Below, piece after piece: positions 11,139-22,687 of a stretch of DNA of 64,000 nt. The notes under the pieces are model-generated. The model did no database searches. It was given only the letters and a program-made list of their open reading frames with translations, and was not told where the DNA came from. Position numbers and translations under genes: made by a program. This stretch comes from Takakia lepidozioides (Eukaryota; Streptophyta; Takakiopsida; Takakiales; Takakiaceae), in assembly GCA_030704615.1 (NCBI GenBank), contig CM060731.1, positions 42,782,001-42,846,000 of the forward strand, given 5' to 3'. Numbering within the stretch: the first letter of the stretch is position 1; every line of letters begins with the position of its first letter.

Positions 11139-12043
11139 CACACCCCTACCAACAGGGAGTCGATGTCCTCATCGACTTGTCCATTTTGTAGAAACGAACA
11201 TCCAAGTTGTGGCGTCCCACATCAAGGAGTTTGTTTCCGTACCATGGCGTCCCATGGCAAAGAACCAAACCCCACACTTGACTCCACTCTCCACTAGCTA
11301 GTTCGGCCGACTTCCTCCAAGTCCCGGCCAAGGGTGGAGCCTCTCCAGCTCCTCCCAGTGCACTCTTCTTGGCCTACTTCAAGGCCAAGGAACGATCCTC
11401 CCCGAGGATCGAATCGCCTTACTGCAACAACATTGCTTGCGATCGCTCATGATGCCGCTTTTGGCATCACCTTGAGCAAGGGTTCACCTGGAACCCTCTT
11501 TGACTAGGAAGATAACCTTGAACCAACCGTGCGCCCCAATCACTACAATTGGGTCCGCCTTGGAATGCTGGCCTGAGGTACGGGAACACGCCGAAGCCGC
11601 ACTACGACTTCGTCCCGAGGCTACACGATTATAGTACGTGAACGGAAGCACGTAGCTTCCGCGTTAGCCCGCACTACAAGGCAACCCCCTCGGTAGCGCA
11701 GTTATAGTACGCGCACGCGCCAGGTGCGCACTAGCACTTGAACTCCCAAATGAGGCGCAAGTTTCCTTGCCCCTTGGATGGGAGTCACCCGATTTCGGCA
11801 CTACGCAAACACACGATTAACCCAATTTACCTCTCCCACTTTTGTAAGCTAGCATGCATTCTACACACCAGCCAACCACACCATGCATCACCATTCCAAA
11901 CACAATAGGACGCACAATATTTGGAACCCATTTCCTTTATCACAAATTTTGTACAATACAAGTTTTTGCAATCGGATTCCTGAGCTAGCTAAACCGGGCT
12001 AAGCATGCATTTCCTCCCCCACGCTCCAAGGTTGATGTCCCCA

Positions 12044-13936
12044 TCAACGCTTCTTCCGCTTTTGAGGTCGCCCTTCGAACGCTGCAACTGCCTCGGATGC
12101 GTTTCCCATTTCTGAGGCACGCACCCAAGATGCCTCCACAAGATGATAGCCCTTCCATTTGACGAGATACTCCGTTTCTCGGTTCTTGAACCTCCTCGAC
12201 TTAAGTATTGCCTCCACCTCGTACTCGGGTTCATTTTCATGATCCAACAGCATAGGTGGCGGACGCAACACTTGCTGCCGATTCGGACGTGCTTCATCTT
12301 TGAAGTAAGGCTTCAAAAGGGAGACATGGAATACTGGGTGCACCTTGCTGTTTGCTGGCAGCTCCAATTCATACACATCCTCATTCATAACCCTCCGAAT
12401 GCGAAAGGGACCCGCATACGGAGGTACGAACTTCGGACTCATTTCCGGAGGTAGTCGAAAATTCTTGATGTTCAACCAGACCTCTGTGCCTGCCTCAAAC
12501 TTCACTTCCCTCCGCTTCCGATTCGCCTGCCTTTCATACCGTTTCCTAGCTTTGGCAATGTTGTACTTTGCGAGCTTCAACAAACGCTCGCGTTCTTCCA
12601 GTACCGCCGCTACTGCCGGTTCCTCAACGTCCTGGGCGGCCCAACTTGTCGGCACCAGAGGTGCTTTTCCATAGACCAACACAAAAGGGGAAACTCCCGT
12701 CGCGGAGTGTTCTGTGTTATTATAACAGAACTCTGCCGCGTCTAAGTGTTCCATCCAGTCTGATTGGTCTGCCGACACGTAATTCCGCAAGAATTGCTTC
12801 ACTACGGAATTCACTCTTTCCGTTTGGCCGTCCGTCGTAGGTCGGAAGGCGGTGCTCATCTTCAGCCTCGTCCCCATCTTCTTCCAAAGTGCTCTCCAGA
12901 ATTTACTCGTAAACTTTGGGTCGCGGTCCGAGACAATATCCTTCGGGACTCCATGATGCTTTAAGACGTGGGCGAAGTAAAGTCGCCCTGTCTCCTGCGC
13001 AGTTGCCGTCTCCTTGGTGGGGATGAAATGGGCCATTTTACTGAACCTATCTACCACCACCATGATTGCATCGAATCCTTTTGACAGCGGCATAGCAGTC
13101 ATGAAATCCATCGAGACGCTTTCCCAAGTCCCCTCTGGAATCGGCAAGGGTTGTAACAGCCCCGCTTGCTTTTTATACTCGCTCCGGTTTTGTTGGCATG
13201 TGGTGCATGTCTTTACATACTCCTCTGCCTCCTCCCTCAGTTTGGGCCAGAAATACTCTTTCTTCAAGAGTGCCGCAGTGCGCTTGGCTCCACCGTGGCC
13301 CGCAAGCGGGCTATCATGGCATTCTCTCAAGAGACTATCCCTGATCCCTCCCTTTGGCACATAGAGACGTTTTTGCTTATACCGGAGCAGTCCGTTTTGC
13401 AAGTGGAACTGCGATTTAACCCCCATTCTCAAGTTCTGCATCACGCACTTTGCCAGCTCATCCTTCCGGCAAGCCTTCCGGATCTTCCTTTGGAGCGCCG
13501 TCTCGCCCTTGTACACCAACAAGAGCTGCTGCTTTCTACTTAAAGCATCGGCCACCACATTGTCCCGTCCCGGTTTGTACTGGATATCCACGTCGAACAC
13601 TGCCAAAGTATCTTGCCACCTAAGTTGTTTTGGGGACAACTTGGGCTGCGTGGCAAAATACTTCACCGTGACATTGTCCGTGAACACCTTCACTGGGTTG
13701 GAACCAACATAGTGGCGCCAGAGTTCAAGGCAATGTACCACCGCCTTCATCTCTTTTTCGTGCGTCGGCCACCGTCGCTCCACTTCATTCAGTTTCTTAC
13801 TTTCGTAAGCCACTGGACGTCCATCTTGCATAAGTACACCCCCAATTGCGAAGTCCGATGCATCTGTATGAATCTCAAACGGACGATCGAACTCCGGGAT
13901 TTTTAAGACTGGAGCTTCCGTCATCCGCTGCTTCAA
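12044..13936 (-). CDS. Chromovirus RNase H-integrase-chromodomain (3' part of polyprotein)
   Basis: This 630-residue ORF begins in the connection/RNase H region ([13 protein letters not shown] near residue 22). It contains the integrase HHCC zinc-binding region (about 200-250, CTTCQQNR), the DDE core ([25 protein letters not shown]) and a C-terminal chromodomain (about 575-620, [16 protein letters not shown]). The chromodomain usually targets integration to marked chromatin. It is in a different frame from the upstream ORF, so the natural single polyprotein is broken by a one-base frameshift. Confidence 0.93.
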   Translation of the reverse strand: MKQRMTEAPVLKIPEFDRPFEIHTDASDFAIGGVLMQDGRPVAYESKKLNEVERRWPTHEKEMKAVVHCLELWRHYVGSNPVKVFTDNVTVKYFATQPKLSPKQLRWQDTLAVFDVDIQYKPGRDNVVADALSRKQQLLLVYKGETALQRKIRKACRKDELAKCVMQNLRMGVKSQFHLQNGLLRYKQKRLYVPKGGIRDSLLRECHDSPLAGHGGAKRTAALLKKEYFWPKLREEAEEYVKTCTTCQQNRSEYKKQAGLLQPLPIPEGTWESVSMDFMTAMPLSKGFDAIMVVVDRFSKMAHFIPTKETATAQETGRLYFAHVLKHHGVPKDIVSDRDPKFTSKFWRALWKKMGTRLKMSTAFRPTTDGQTERVNSVVKQFLRNYVSADQSDWMEHLDAAEFCYNNTEHSATGVSPFVLVYGKAPLVPTSWAAQDVEEPAVAAVLEERERLLKLAKYNIAKARKRYERQANRKRREVKFEAGTEVWLNIKNFRLPPEMSPKFVPPYAGPFRIRRVMNEDVYELELPANSKVHPVFHVSLLKPYFKDEARPNRQQVLRPPPMLLDHENEPEYEVEAILKSRRFKNRETEYLVKWKGYHLVEASWVRASEMGNASEAVAAFEGRPQKRKKR

Positions 13937-16605
13937 TTCAGCAAAAGCTTGGCCACAAAATGTGTTCCATACCCAGACTTTGGATTTACACAGAAGGTCC
14001 GACAGCGGCCCGCGATCTTGGCGAAATTTCTCACATACTTCCGGTAATAGGAGGCGAGTCCTAGGAAGGATCGCACTCCCGGGACCGAAGTCGGAGGCTC
14101 CCAGTCCAAGATCGCCCTCACCTTTCTGTCATCCATTTTGATCCCATCCTGTGTAATCACGTGCCCCAAGAACTCCACTTTTGTGACCCCGAATTCGCAC
14201 TTTGAAGCTTTGGCATACAGCTTCCCTTCTCGCAATTTTTGGAACACCCTTTTGAGGTGCTCCAGGTGCTCCTCCTTTGTTTTCGAGTACACCAAGATGT
14301 CGTCGATGTACACGATCACAAAGTCATCCAACCACTCCTGGAAAAGGCTGTTCATCAGCGTGCTAAATGTCGCTGGTGCATTGGTGAGCCCAAAAGGCAT
14401 CACCAAGAACTCATATGAACCATACCTTGTCCTGCACGCGGTCTTCTCCTCATCTCCTTCCGCCACCCGAATTTGGTGATAGCCGGAGCGCAAGTCGATC
14501 CGGCTGAAATACTTCGCTCCTGCCAACCGATCGAAGAGGTCGTCGATCCTTGGCAAAGGGTACCGGTTTTTGATAGTCACCTTATTCAGAGCCCTGTAAT
14601 CGACACACATCCGCAGCGTCCCATCCTTCTTGTCTGCAAATAGCACCGGGGCTCCGTAAGGTGACTTACTCGGCCGGATGTACCCCTTTGACATTAGATC
14701 TTTGAGCTGAGTCTTCAGCTCGACCAACTCTTTGTGGCTCAACCGGTAGGGCGCCTTGGCAGGCGGTTCCGATCCCGGTATCACCTCAATTTTGTGGTCA
14801 ACTCCTCTTCGCGGTGGCAAGCCGCTTGGTAAATCCTCCGGCATCACATCCTGGTATTTCTCCAAAATCCCCTTGATCCAATCTGGGCTCGGCTCCCCAT
14901 CGCCTTCTCCTTTCACTTCTCTAATGTAAAGCAAAAACTGGGACTCGTGTGTCTCCTCCACGGCCCACTCCTTTGCTGATAGAAGGTTTATTCGCCCTCC
15001 CACGGATTTGGGCGTTTCCGACACTCGTAAAACCTCGCCACCATTCCCACATGGCAGCGTGACTACTCTCTTGCGGCCATCTATGACCGCTCCGGATTTG
15101 CTCAAAAAGGTCATTCCCAAAATGAGATCCACTCCATCGATCTCGCAGATAGTGAAGTTCTCACGTCCCTCCCAACTCCCCAGTTGAAGAGGAACATCAA
15201 ACGCCAACCTTGTCGCCAACTGAGGTTCTCCTTTGGCAGAGCGCACCTCAATAGAGGCCCCCACGTCACTTGTCGGGAGTCCCAACTTTCGCGCCGCCGC
15301 CGGCGTCATGAAGGAGTGCGACGCTCCTGTGTCCACCAACAACGACACATTAGTTCCGGATATTATCCCATCCACGAACAATAACTGACTCCCTTTTCGT
15401 AAGGCGCCAGTTTCCTGATACAACTCACAAGAAAATTTGCCTACCTTGCAAGTCCTGGCGACCACCGCTTCCACCAAGCGACTGATGGTATCTTCCGACA
15501 GCTCCGTGGTCGCCCGAGTCATGTTCAATTGCCGGGGCTTCGTGCACTTCTTGGCCATGTGCCCGGGCTCCCCGCAATTGAAACACACTCCATCAAAGGT
15601 CGCCTTCTGTCCGCCATAAGTCGCTCCACCCGCTTTTCCTTTCGAAGCACCGGGTGCCGCCTTGACGTGTGAAGGACCTCCCTTCGATTTCCACGTGCCA
15701 TTTTCGCCGCGTGGCCTATCCCACTTCTTTTCCGGTCGGGAGGAGTCACCTTCCCGCCGGGTCTTCTTGTGGTTCAGCTCCGTACGGCCTTGTCTCTCAC
15801 CCCTAGGGACATCCGAGAAACATTCAGCTCTCTCAATTGCCTCGTTCAAAGTCTTGGGTGGCTTCTCCTCCAACTTCCGCCTAGCCCATGGGGCCAGTCC
15901 CGCCACAAAGTTGAAGACCATTTCTGGTTCTGCCATGTCCGCGACTTCGAGCAACAGCACATTGAAAGCCTGGACATACCCCCGAATGTCATCTGTTTGC
16001 TTCAAATTCCTCATCTTGTCCCGGGCAAGCCAGGATGCGTTGAGGGGCACAAACTGTCTCTTCATCAATTCCTTGAACTCACTCCAGTTCAAGGTTTCCG
16101 GGCTTGGGCCTCGGTCGTGAAGGCGTTTCTGCCACCATTGTTGAGCATAGCCCCTCAAATAGGTGGGAGCCACTTCCACCCGATCCTCGTCACTCAACTT
16201 GGCCGCCCGGAAGTACTGCTCTAGCTCCAGGAGCCAGGTGTTGAGTGCCTTCCGGTTTCGAACGCCCTCGAAGGTGCCGGGTTCCTTAGGCTTCACCTTA
16301 AACTTTGCCTTGGTGGAAGTGGCATTAGCCGCCTTCAACACGTCTTTCAACGTCCCGCCAAACTGCGCCAACAACCCTTCCCAAAAGGCTGCCGGCATGG
16401 GAGGCATCTCTTGGTTTGTCGGAGCTCTCAAAGATTCCTCGGGCTCCGACTCCTCGGATTCCTCCCGCTCCTGAGCGGCCTCGTTTTCGGAAACATTAAT
16501 CGCTTCCTCAAACGGCCGCCTCGGTGACACGTCGCCCCCATCGGGCTCACCGGGATCATCATCTTTTGGGCCGTTCCGCTTTCGCTTCGGCTTGCCCGAC
16601 CCCAT
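13933..16605 (-). CDS. Chromovirus Gag-protease-reverse transcriptase (5' part of polyprotein)
   Basis: This 890-residue ORF holds Gag with a retrotransposon-gag region (residues about 110-270, including [12 protein letters not shown]), a CCHC zinc knuckle near residue 340 ([14 protein letters not shown]), an aspartic protease near 420 ([12 protein letters not shown]) and a reverse transcriptase with YIDDILVYS near 765. It should continue into RNase H, but the frame is lost just after RNFAKIAG, where one base appears missing from a C run. The last 25 or so residues are out of frame. The rest of pol continues in the ORF at 12,044-13,936. Family and domain order are certain. Confidence 0.93.
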   Translation of the reverse strand: MGSGKPKRKRNGPKDDDPGEPDGGDVSPRRPFEEAINVSENEAAQEREESEESEPEESLRAPTNQEMPPMPAAFWEGLLAQFGGTLKDVLKAANATSTKAKFKVKPKEPGTFEGVRNRKALNTWLLELEQYFRAAKLSDEDRVEVAPTYLRGYAQQWWQKRLHDRGPSPETLNWSEFKELMKRQFVPLNASWLARDKMRNLKQTDDIRGYVQAFNVLLLEVADMAEPEMVFNFVAGLAPWARRKLEEKPPKTLNEAIERAECFSDVPRGERQGRTELNHKKTRREGDSSRPEKKWDRPRGENGTWKSKGGPSHVKAAPGASKGKAGGATYGGQKATFDGVCFNCGEPGHMAKKCTKPRQLNMTRATTELSEDTISRLVEAVVARTCKVGKFSCELYQETGALRKGSQLLFVDGIISGTNVSLLVDTGASHSFMTPAAARKLGLPTSDVGASIEVRSAKGEPQLATRLAFDVPLQLGSWEGRENFTICEIDGVDLILGMTFLSKSGAVIDGRKRVVTLPCGNGGEVLRVSETPKSVGGRINLLSAKEWAVEETHESQFLLYIREVKGEGDGEPSPDWIKGILEKYQDVMPEDLPSGLPPRRGVDHKIEVIPGSEPPAKAPYRLSHKELVELKTQLKDLMSKGYIRPSKSPYGAPVLFADKKDGTLRMCVDYRALNKVTIKNRYPLPRIDDLFDRLAGAKYFSRIDLRSGYHQIRVAEGDEEKTACRTRYGSYEFLVMPFGLTNAPATFSTLMNSLFQEWLDDFVIVYIDDILVYSKTKEEHLEHLKRVFQKLREGKLYAKASKCEFGVTKVEFLGHVITQDGIKMDDRKVRAILDWEPPTSVPGVRSFLGLASYYRKYVRNFAKIAGRCRTFCVNPKSGYGTHFVAKLLLN

Positions 16606-16645
16606 GATGAGGCCAATCCCAAGGACGATCGCGTACTGAACTCTA

Positions 16646-16657
16646 GCTCTGATACCA
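16646..16657 (-). promoter_or_regulatory. Primer-binding site for initiator methionine tRNA
   Basis: On the minus strand, two bases after the 5' LTR, the sequence TGGTATCAGAGC appears. This is the standard plant LTR-retrotransposon site complementary to the 3' end of initiator tRNA-Met. Confidence 0.9.
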
Positions 16658-16659
16658 AG

Positions 16660-17383
16660 TGTCGCACACCTCAGTTCGGTAAACTCCCCTTCAAGTCATA
16701 GTTACTCGCTTTGATGCGCGCGCCTGACTCCCAACCTGGCCGCCGGGCCAACTTGGAGTTTCGGCTGCTCACCGGGACATAACGGTCCCCTTCCGCTTCC
16801 CTCTAAACCCTCCACCTATTTGGGACTAGGAGAATTCCCTTTGGTAGATGGCAGTCCGGAACAGCTCCCCACTCTTTGGTCGCTTTCCGGCTCGCTCGCT
16901 TACTCACTAGTTTTTGGTCACCAACGGGCTTGCACCGTTCTCGGGGTTACTACTCCCTATATATACTTCTGTAGCTGTCCGCGGGGGTTTCATAACCAGC
17001 CATGCCATTTTATGGCGAACCACCACGAAAACCCTCGACTCCCGGTGGTGAGTCGCGGTGAGTCTTGGCCCACTCACCGCGGCCCCAATGGACCGTGATG
17101 AGTCCCAAGACTCCCCACGACTCCCACCTCGAGGTCTCCACCCCATGGTGAGTCCTATGCCACCCCCACTAAGTCCCACTAAGCTACCACCACCCCTTGT
17201 GGAGCCACCTCCACCGCAACCCGGTGTGCGGGGCTCCACCTAGTGAGCGCCTCCGCCTCCTTGATTGCCTTGGGCACTCAAGGGTGCTTCAGCCCCCCAT
17301 ACCTATCGCTGCCGCTGCCCCCACCACAGGGGCAGCCCCTCATGTGTCCCGACCCCCTGCCCTCAAGGCAAAGGGCCGCGACA
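16660..17383 (-). repeat. Chromovirus 5' LTR (right in plus orientation)
   Basis: It runs from TGTCGCACACC to GGGCCGCGACA and is 724 bp, the same length as its partner. It would carry the promoter; a TATATATA string lies near 16,957. Confidence 0.92.
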
Positions 17384-17405
17384 CGGGGACAAGACTATAT
17401 CTAGT

Positions 17406-17429
17406 GACCTCCACTATTCAGTGGAGGTT
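17406..17429. repeat. 24-bp element palindrome, copy 1
   Basis: Near-perfect copy with GACCTCCACT and AGTGGAGGTT arms. It lies 44 bp upstream of a probable 3' splice site (TTGGCAG at 17,473). Confidence 0.85.
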
Positions 17430-17473
17430 CGCATTCGTGCATTCCCGGATTTATGATTATGTCTCTTTGGCAG

Positions 17474-18511
17474 GTTCAAGGAGATGCTGACAACGTCATC
17501 GGTTCCTCAAGTCCCCTAAAAGAACCCTCCGGATCAGCTGTGAGTCGGAGTATTGAAGGCTTTCCGAGGGTTCACGATGGTGCTCAAATTGAGGATGGAT
17601 CCTCTGTCAGACCCTTGTCCTCCCGGGAAACGGGCGACACTCTTCTCCTCTCGGGTCCTCCTGGGGGTAAAGTCCAAGGTGCAGATGAAGAACACAAATA
17701 TCCCAGAGATTTTATCGACCTTTCCCAACATTTCTCACCCTCCCTGTTCAGTACGCAGGGTCTGGTCTATCCAACCGTCGGGGACTCGGCTACGGCTTCG
17801 CTGCACCTGCTTCCGTCTCTTTCTCGCATATCTCCCCAGCACGAGGGTTGGACAGCCCAAATCCGCAGGAGTCAGGTGACTTAATCTCATTTCTCGCTCC
17901 TTGCTCATTCTCCTAGTTTCACTTAGTTTGGGGTCTGATATTCATCTGTTGCTCCAGGTAAGAAAATCTGCAGATTATGATCTTCCTGTCAAACGACGTC
18001 TGCATTGGAATGCAGTTCCGAGGTAAATTATTCCTTCGTTGCGTTTTCATTCCATCTAGGATGTCAAGTGCTCAAGGGACAATTTTCTGTGCTTGTCTGT
18101 TGTTGCCCCTCCACTTCTCCCCTCGTTCAATGGCAAAACATCTACAACATTGACACAGCGTGACCCTGAACTGCTCGCACAATGTTCTGCACCAAAGAGG
18201 CGAAAAACAGCCCCCGAGCCATTTCCTTCCTCTGCAGGGAATCATTCCAAAGGACAAAAGGCTGACAAAAAAAAAAAAAACGGACTCCAAACACATGAGG
18301 ACTCCCTCGGATGTTGTGGCGCCTCGTCAATCCAAGCCCGCGGGAATCCACTGTTCTTCTGCAAGACATTCCAATAAGGCTTCAATGGTACATTTCAAAA
18401 CAATTTCTCCACTTTCGTTTGTAGTTTTTTTTTCTGTCCCAAACTAACTCCGTAATTTTTATACAAGCGAGTATGGAGCCGCATAACTTCTTGAATGCGC
18501 CTCCCGACAAG
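17474..18511 (+). pseudogene. FCP1-like gene P3, 5' exons only (left copy)
   Basis: Three exon-like blocks match 46,552-47,629. The first (17,474-17,875) is fully open, about 134 Ser/Pro-rich residues ending QHEGWTAQIRRSQ at a GTGAC donor. The second reads VRKSADYDLPVKRRLHWN before GGTAAA. The third encodes a basic, disordered linker (LLAQCSAPKRRKTAPEPF) with a KK run. The final boundary is CCCGACAAG followed by GTGCG, exactly where the right copy leaves for its intron. Similarity stops near 18,546, so the phosphatase domain itself is missing. The blocks look like a disordered N-terminal region of a nuclear protein; function is unknown. Confidence 0.65.
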
Positions 18512-18522
18512 GTGCGTCTACT

Positions 18523-18546
18523 AACCTCCACTTGACAGTTGACGTT
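18523..18546. repeat. 24-bp element palindrome, copy 2 (degenerate right arm)
   Basis: It starts 11 bases after the GT of the donor at 18,512. The right-arm homologue at 47,641 has the same spacing. Confidence 0.75.
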
Positions 18547-18665
18547 CATCTTTTCGTGATCTCGAACTCTTCGATATATGGTCTACTCTTGGTCCTTTAC
18601 AGTAGTCCATTGTCGGGACACTTATGTCTCCGAAAACGTAGAGGTCACTCTGAAACTAAGAAACA

Positions 18666-19493
18666 CTACATTGTGTTGTTTCTGACGGCGAGAACACTTA
18701 AATAGATGGTATGTCCTAACGGGTTCAAGTAGGACTTGTACATATTGTCTACAGTGTCGATGAGGAGAGTATTGGATTTGTAAGCCGTCGGGTCTTCCTC
18801 AGCAAAAATGTCGTAAAGACGTTTAAAGTAGAAGGGATTTTTGGAAGCTTTGGGCCATTTTTCGTTGAATGTCGATCTATGCATGACGGAATTCTCACTG
18901 CTGTAAGTTCTGACCTGGGAATAGTACTTCCCAAACACGGCCTTGGCGATAGTCTCGACGTTCATTTCAGGTCCAGTGTTCCAAAAACAAACGGCAAACT
19001 TTTATTTAACGAATTCATCAAGACCGTTTCGCGTAGCTAACTTGAATTTCCCTGCGGAGATACAAGGCTGGGTGGCAGGAGGTGTTTTCTTTCCATCCTT
19101 TAGGAAAACCTCACAAAGGTAACCGATATCCAGAACCAGGACGTAGTATCTTGGTCGGCATCCGTTCGGTCCCCAAGGAAGGGAATGCTCGTTTGGATTG
19201 ACAGAAAGGGAATAGTCGACTGGAGGATAATGCATGTTGTCATGTGGAATAACAGAAGAGTTCATTATTAATTTCAATTTGAGAAATCCCAAAGTAGACA
19301 AACGGAAGAATGGAGTTGAAATCATTACCGATTTTGGAGTGGGCCGCTGAGATCCCTGGGCAGGCTGCTCCTCCTCTTTCCTATCTCTACGTCCAACGTT
19401 ATCGTCCTTCTCTGTGGAGCCAGATGGCAACCTCGACTGTCCAGTGGAGGTAACTTGTACGACCAGCTCAGTTTGATCCACTCTTCTCTTCAC
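18666..19493 (-). pseudogene. FCP1-like phosphatase paralogue P1 (left arm)
   Basis: The minus strand encodes a degenerate FCP1/NLI-interacting-factor-type HAD domain. Motif I is altered (YYVLVLDIGYL, no DxDxT). The region equivalent to motif II reads CFWNTGP, and SNTLLIDTVDNMYKSYLNP matches motif III/IV. An in-frame TAA after DEFVK (19,002-19,004) splits it, and the C-terminus diverges after KSYLNP. Its 5' part includes a Q/E-rich linker and a palindrome in coding frame (VTSTGQSRLP). The better homologue is at 44,633-45,367. Lack of the nucleophile aspartates suggests a pseudophosphatase even when intact. Confidence 0.65.
19429..19452. repeat. 24-bp element palindrome, copy 3 (within coding-like sequence)
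   Basis: On the minus strand it is read as VTSTGQSRLP in the P1 leader exon. Confidence 0.8.
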
Positions 19494-19737
19494 CGTCTCA
19501 GTGTCGATGGAGTCGGTCCTCGTGTGTTTGATCTCCTCAGACGTCGTCTCACGAATCTACAGGAAATTAATGAAAAATCCCACGGATGACGACTATGGTG
19601 GTCCAAAATGATCTGACAAAATTACCGAATTGAGCAATACCGAAGATGAGACTGAAAGACCAATAATAAGAGTAATAAGAAAAAAGCCAATGTTTTACCC
19701 GAATTGGGATCTGTTGTTGGATTACGCGATTGTGGTG

Positions 19738-19926
19738 CTATGTCTCTTCTCCTTCCCCGCGAGTAAGAGGATTCTCCGACTCAATCCTTGCGTCCCTTGA
19801 TGGCAACGTCGACTGGATAGTGGAGGTTACTTGCGGAACCGGCTCAGGTGACCTGGCCCTCACTATCAGATCCACGTGTCTTTTCACCGTTTGAGTGTCC
19901 TTTGATCCTTTTCTTGTGTGTGTCAT
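19738..19926 (-). pseudogene. Linker exon of the ParB-like/FCP1-like cluster, left arm
   Basis: The exon starts after TTCTTGTAG and reads QTVKRHVDLIVRARSPEPVP then VTSTIQSTLP. It is repeated downstream as KRRVDQTELVVQ plus VTSTGQSRLP, so the exon has been duplicated in this arm. The right arm has one copy (44,306-44,554). Function is unknown; the sequence is basic and probably disordered. Confidence 0.5.
19805..19828. repeat. 24-bp element palindrome, copy 4 (within coding-like sequence)
   Basis: It reads AACGTCGACTGGATAGTGGAGGTT-like arms and is translated as VTSTIQSTLP on the minus strand. Confidence 0.75.
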
Positions 19927-20964
19927 TTCCTCCGAATTGGATTCTTGGATCTACAAGAAAAGTTATCCAAATCGGTTAATGGCTGTCCACAAAGGTGTGC
20001 GAACGGAAATATGTATCCGGGTGGAAATATGTTTTATTCGGAAGTCCAAAAAGACGGATATGGGAAAAACATTGGGATTATATATAATTACAATATTATA
20101 ATTTTGAAATAACATTCGGATTATTCCACTCACAAGTATGTATAATTGCAATATTGTCATATTGTATTCAGAAGTGTGTACGAATAAACATTCACTAATT
20201 GTCATTCATTACCTACATCCAGAACCAGATCCTGGGTGACATTCTGGGACACCAGCTCACGATGATTGTTAACGGGATCCGATGACATAATCAATGGCTC
20301 GTCACCTTCCACAGGTGTGAACCTTTGACCGAGGGTTTCAACTAACTCCATCGATGTCGCTTCTTGTCCACCTGGAGAAGCCGGATTCTTATTCGTGGTG
20401 TTATCGGAACTGGAGGAAGAGCTGTCCAGATTGTGTACATCTTGTGGCGCAATGCGTTCTTGGGTATTTGGAGTACTACCTAGATTATCGAACCGTGAAA
20501 TTTCCTGGCCCTCTCTTTCCCTTTCCAACATTAGCCGCATCTACCCCTGGACTCCGTTGATGATTTCCATGTTCTTATCTTCGTCTTTCTCTTCCTCGTC
20601 GTCCTCTTCTTGTTTCTCCTCCATTTCCTCGTCCTGATCCTTGTCGTGTCCTTCGTCATCATCTTCTTCGTCCACTTCATCATCCTGCAGTGAGTCTCCG
20701 TCATCTCCGTCTCCTGCGATAGTCTGACTATCAATCTGGAGGGTCCTGAAATAGGCCTCCATCTTGCTTCTACAAAATTTCTTTTTTGTTACAAAGTTTA
20801 TGTTGAGCACACGAATATTTCTTTCCTGCAATGAAACCAAACAATGATATCAAAATAAATCCGACGAACACCAACCATCGATAAGCTTTCTTTTGAGACA
20901 ACTACCAAACACACCAATCTGCAGAATAACAAACACCCAAAACACCCACAACTCCAATAACATG

Positions 20965-20988
20965 AACCTCCACTGCCCAGTGGAGGTT
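20965..20988. repeat. 24-bp element palindrome, copy 5 (perfect arms)
   Basis: Perfect 11-bp arms around CC. It lies in an intron of the ParB-like gene, upstream of a CTGCAG-type acceptor on the minus strand. Confidence 0.92.
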
Positions 20989-22434
20989 AACAAAATGGAA
21001 CAATCAGACACAGGTTAAACACGCTTTTTCGACAACGTCAATAATACGATAGTTAAATCCGGAAAACTGAAAACACAGACAATTCCAAGATGCAGAATCC
21101 GCTTACAAGCAGAACGTATGTCATTGCCAGTTCACACAAGACATCTCGTCCTTGCAAAAAAAAAAGACCAGGTAATCGTAGGTGTCCGGCCTCAGCTCAT
21201 GATTGTAAGTCCCGCACTCCATCTCCTGCGAGGTCGGGTGTACATCTGGTCCTTGGATAACGGGATTAATTGGGTCCGGCGATAACAAAACAGTTTGAAT
21301 GTGGTCATCCGGATTCACCATCTCCTCAGTTGTTGCCAGAAATACGTAGTCGAGGCATAGGACCGTCCGGGAGAAAATAGTCGTGATCGTGTGTTGTCCA
21401 CCGATGACAAAAAATCTGGAATTTTCCACCTCCTTCCAGTTTCGAGGTTTCGAACCAAAAACCTCCATAGGCTTCTCGGGATTTGCGGGAATCAAATAGA
21501 CTAGATGTTTGGAGTCGAACACCCGGAGCTGGTAAAGATGCGCTTTGACTTCGTCTTTGTGCTTCACATTTAGGGGCCTGTACACCATATCCCTGGGATC
21601 AAGCTCCATCATGGAAACTTTGACGTCCTGGGTCGCCTCAAACCCAAAAGGAAACATGTCATTGTAGTCTTGCTCCAGCCTCTCCAGTATCTTCTCATAC
21701 TTGTCTTTGTCGAATATGTCTGCAGCCTTGGGTTTCTTGGTATTTGTCATGAACGCAAGATCCATCTCCTCCTTTTGTTTCTTCTTTCCCCCTGATGTAC
21801 CGGCTTCATTGTCATCACCACCAGCGACAATGGATTTCCGTTTTCCCTTCTTTGGCTTCGCTCTTGCAGCCTCCTCCTCCCTCGTCTTTGCAATCTCCTT
21901 ACCCTTTAAGTAAAGCACATCCAAGAAAATACCCCAAGCCATGCAAAAACCTTCATCTGTAAATTGAGTACCCTCGTCGCAATATGTGAACCCCGCCCGA
22001 ATGGACTCTCTCATCATGGCCTTCCTTAGAATTCGTACCTCCAGTTTGAAGCCAAACGTTCTGGGAAATCTACCATCTTTCATCATGAACATTACCAACA
22101 TCGGAAATTCCACATCCATCTCCAGCTCTACATCGACCACATCTGCATATTTGAGCTCGGCGACCTCTGCACCAATCTTGTATTGGAACCGAAACTTATG
22201 GTCCGGAGGTGTGCCAACGGGTACAATGCCCCATTCTGTGATCTCCGGGTTCAGCTCAAAAATTGTCAGGTGATCATTCTTGAAATTCGGAGATTTTCGA
22301 GAAACAAATGAACCACAGATAGGTTTGCACATTCCAACAATACAATCCCTCGGGGTAATGTTGTTGTCCACAGAACAAACCACCTCGGTCCTCAGACATA
22401 TATCATGACAACCATACAAGATTCCCAGGACAGT

Positions 22435-22458
22435 AACCTCCACTGTCCAGTGGAGGTT
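22435..22458. repeat. 24-bp element palindrome, copy 6 (perfect arms)
   Basis: Perfect arms around TC, at the very start of the ParB-like main exon or in the intron just before it. Confidence 0.92.
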
Positions 22459-22687
22459 CAACAATTCATACGCTCATAGCTGACATATAAAAGAGTTCAA
22501 TTCAGGAGGAAAAAACGATTTCACTTATAAGAAGAATAATACATTTATTCAGAGAAGGCTCGTCTCGCCATTCCATACATCATGCAATCTCAAAATTGTT
22601 TATGTAACGAATATATAATTTCTACAAGAAATCGATATTCTTTTGTAAGATGAGTTTCATCTTTTCATTTTCTTGTATCTACAATAA

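Larger units (their letters stand above)
10415..17383 (-). mobile_element. Complete Ty3/gypsy chromovirus LTR retrotransposon
   Basis: A 6,969-bp element on the minus strand with 724-bp LTRs, an initiator-Met-tRNA-type primer site, gag-pol in two ORFs and a C-terminal chromodomain. I count about three differences between the LTRs, so insertion is recent. It lies between the P2 and P3 homologous parts of the left arm, splitting sequence that is collinear with 46.3-46.5 kb. A single-base loss in pol (see the ORFs) makes this copy non-autonomous. Confidence 0.95.
20202..22464 (-). pseudogene. ParB/sulfiredoxin-fold-like nuclear protein, left-arm copy
   Basis: The main exon (22,464-21,121) has a beta-rich N-terminal region, a basic stretch with likely nuclear signals (KPKKGKRKS, GGKKKQK near residues 200-230) and a ParB-like segment. 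That segment runs from VKVSMMELDPRDMVYRPLN to FFVIGGQHTITT (near residue 350), matching the VIDGHHR-type strand of ParB/Srx folds. It then joins directly to FSRTVLCLDYVF, skipping about 160 residues present in the right-arm copy, so there is an internal deletion. Downstream exons give NIRVLNI, a long Asp/Glu run (20,541-20,700) and a Ser-rich tail ending LDVGNE. The exon 1 end is also frameshifted. DNA or RNA binding is plausible; function is unknown. Confidence 0.6.

Noticed and set aside
10575-11301. Pro/Ser-rich ORFs in the LTRs
   Set aside because: They repeat identically in both LTRs and are non-coding LTR sequence.
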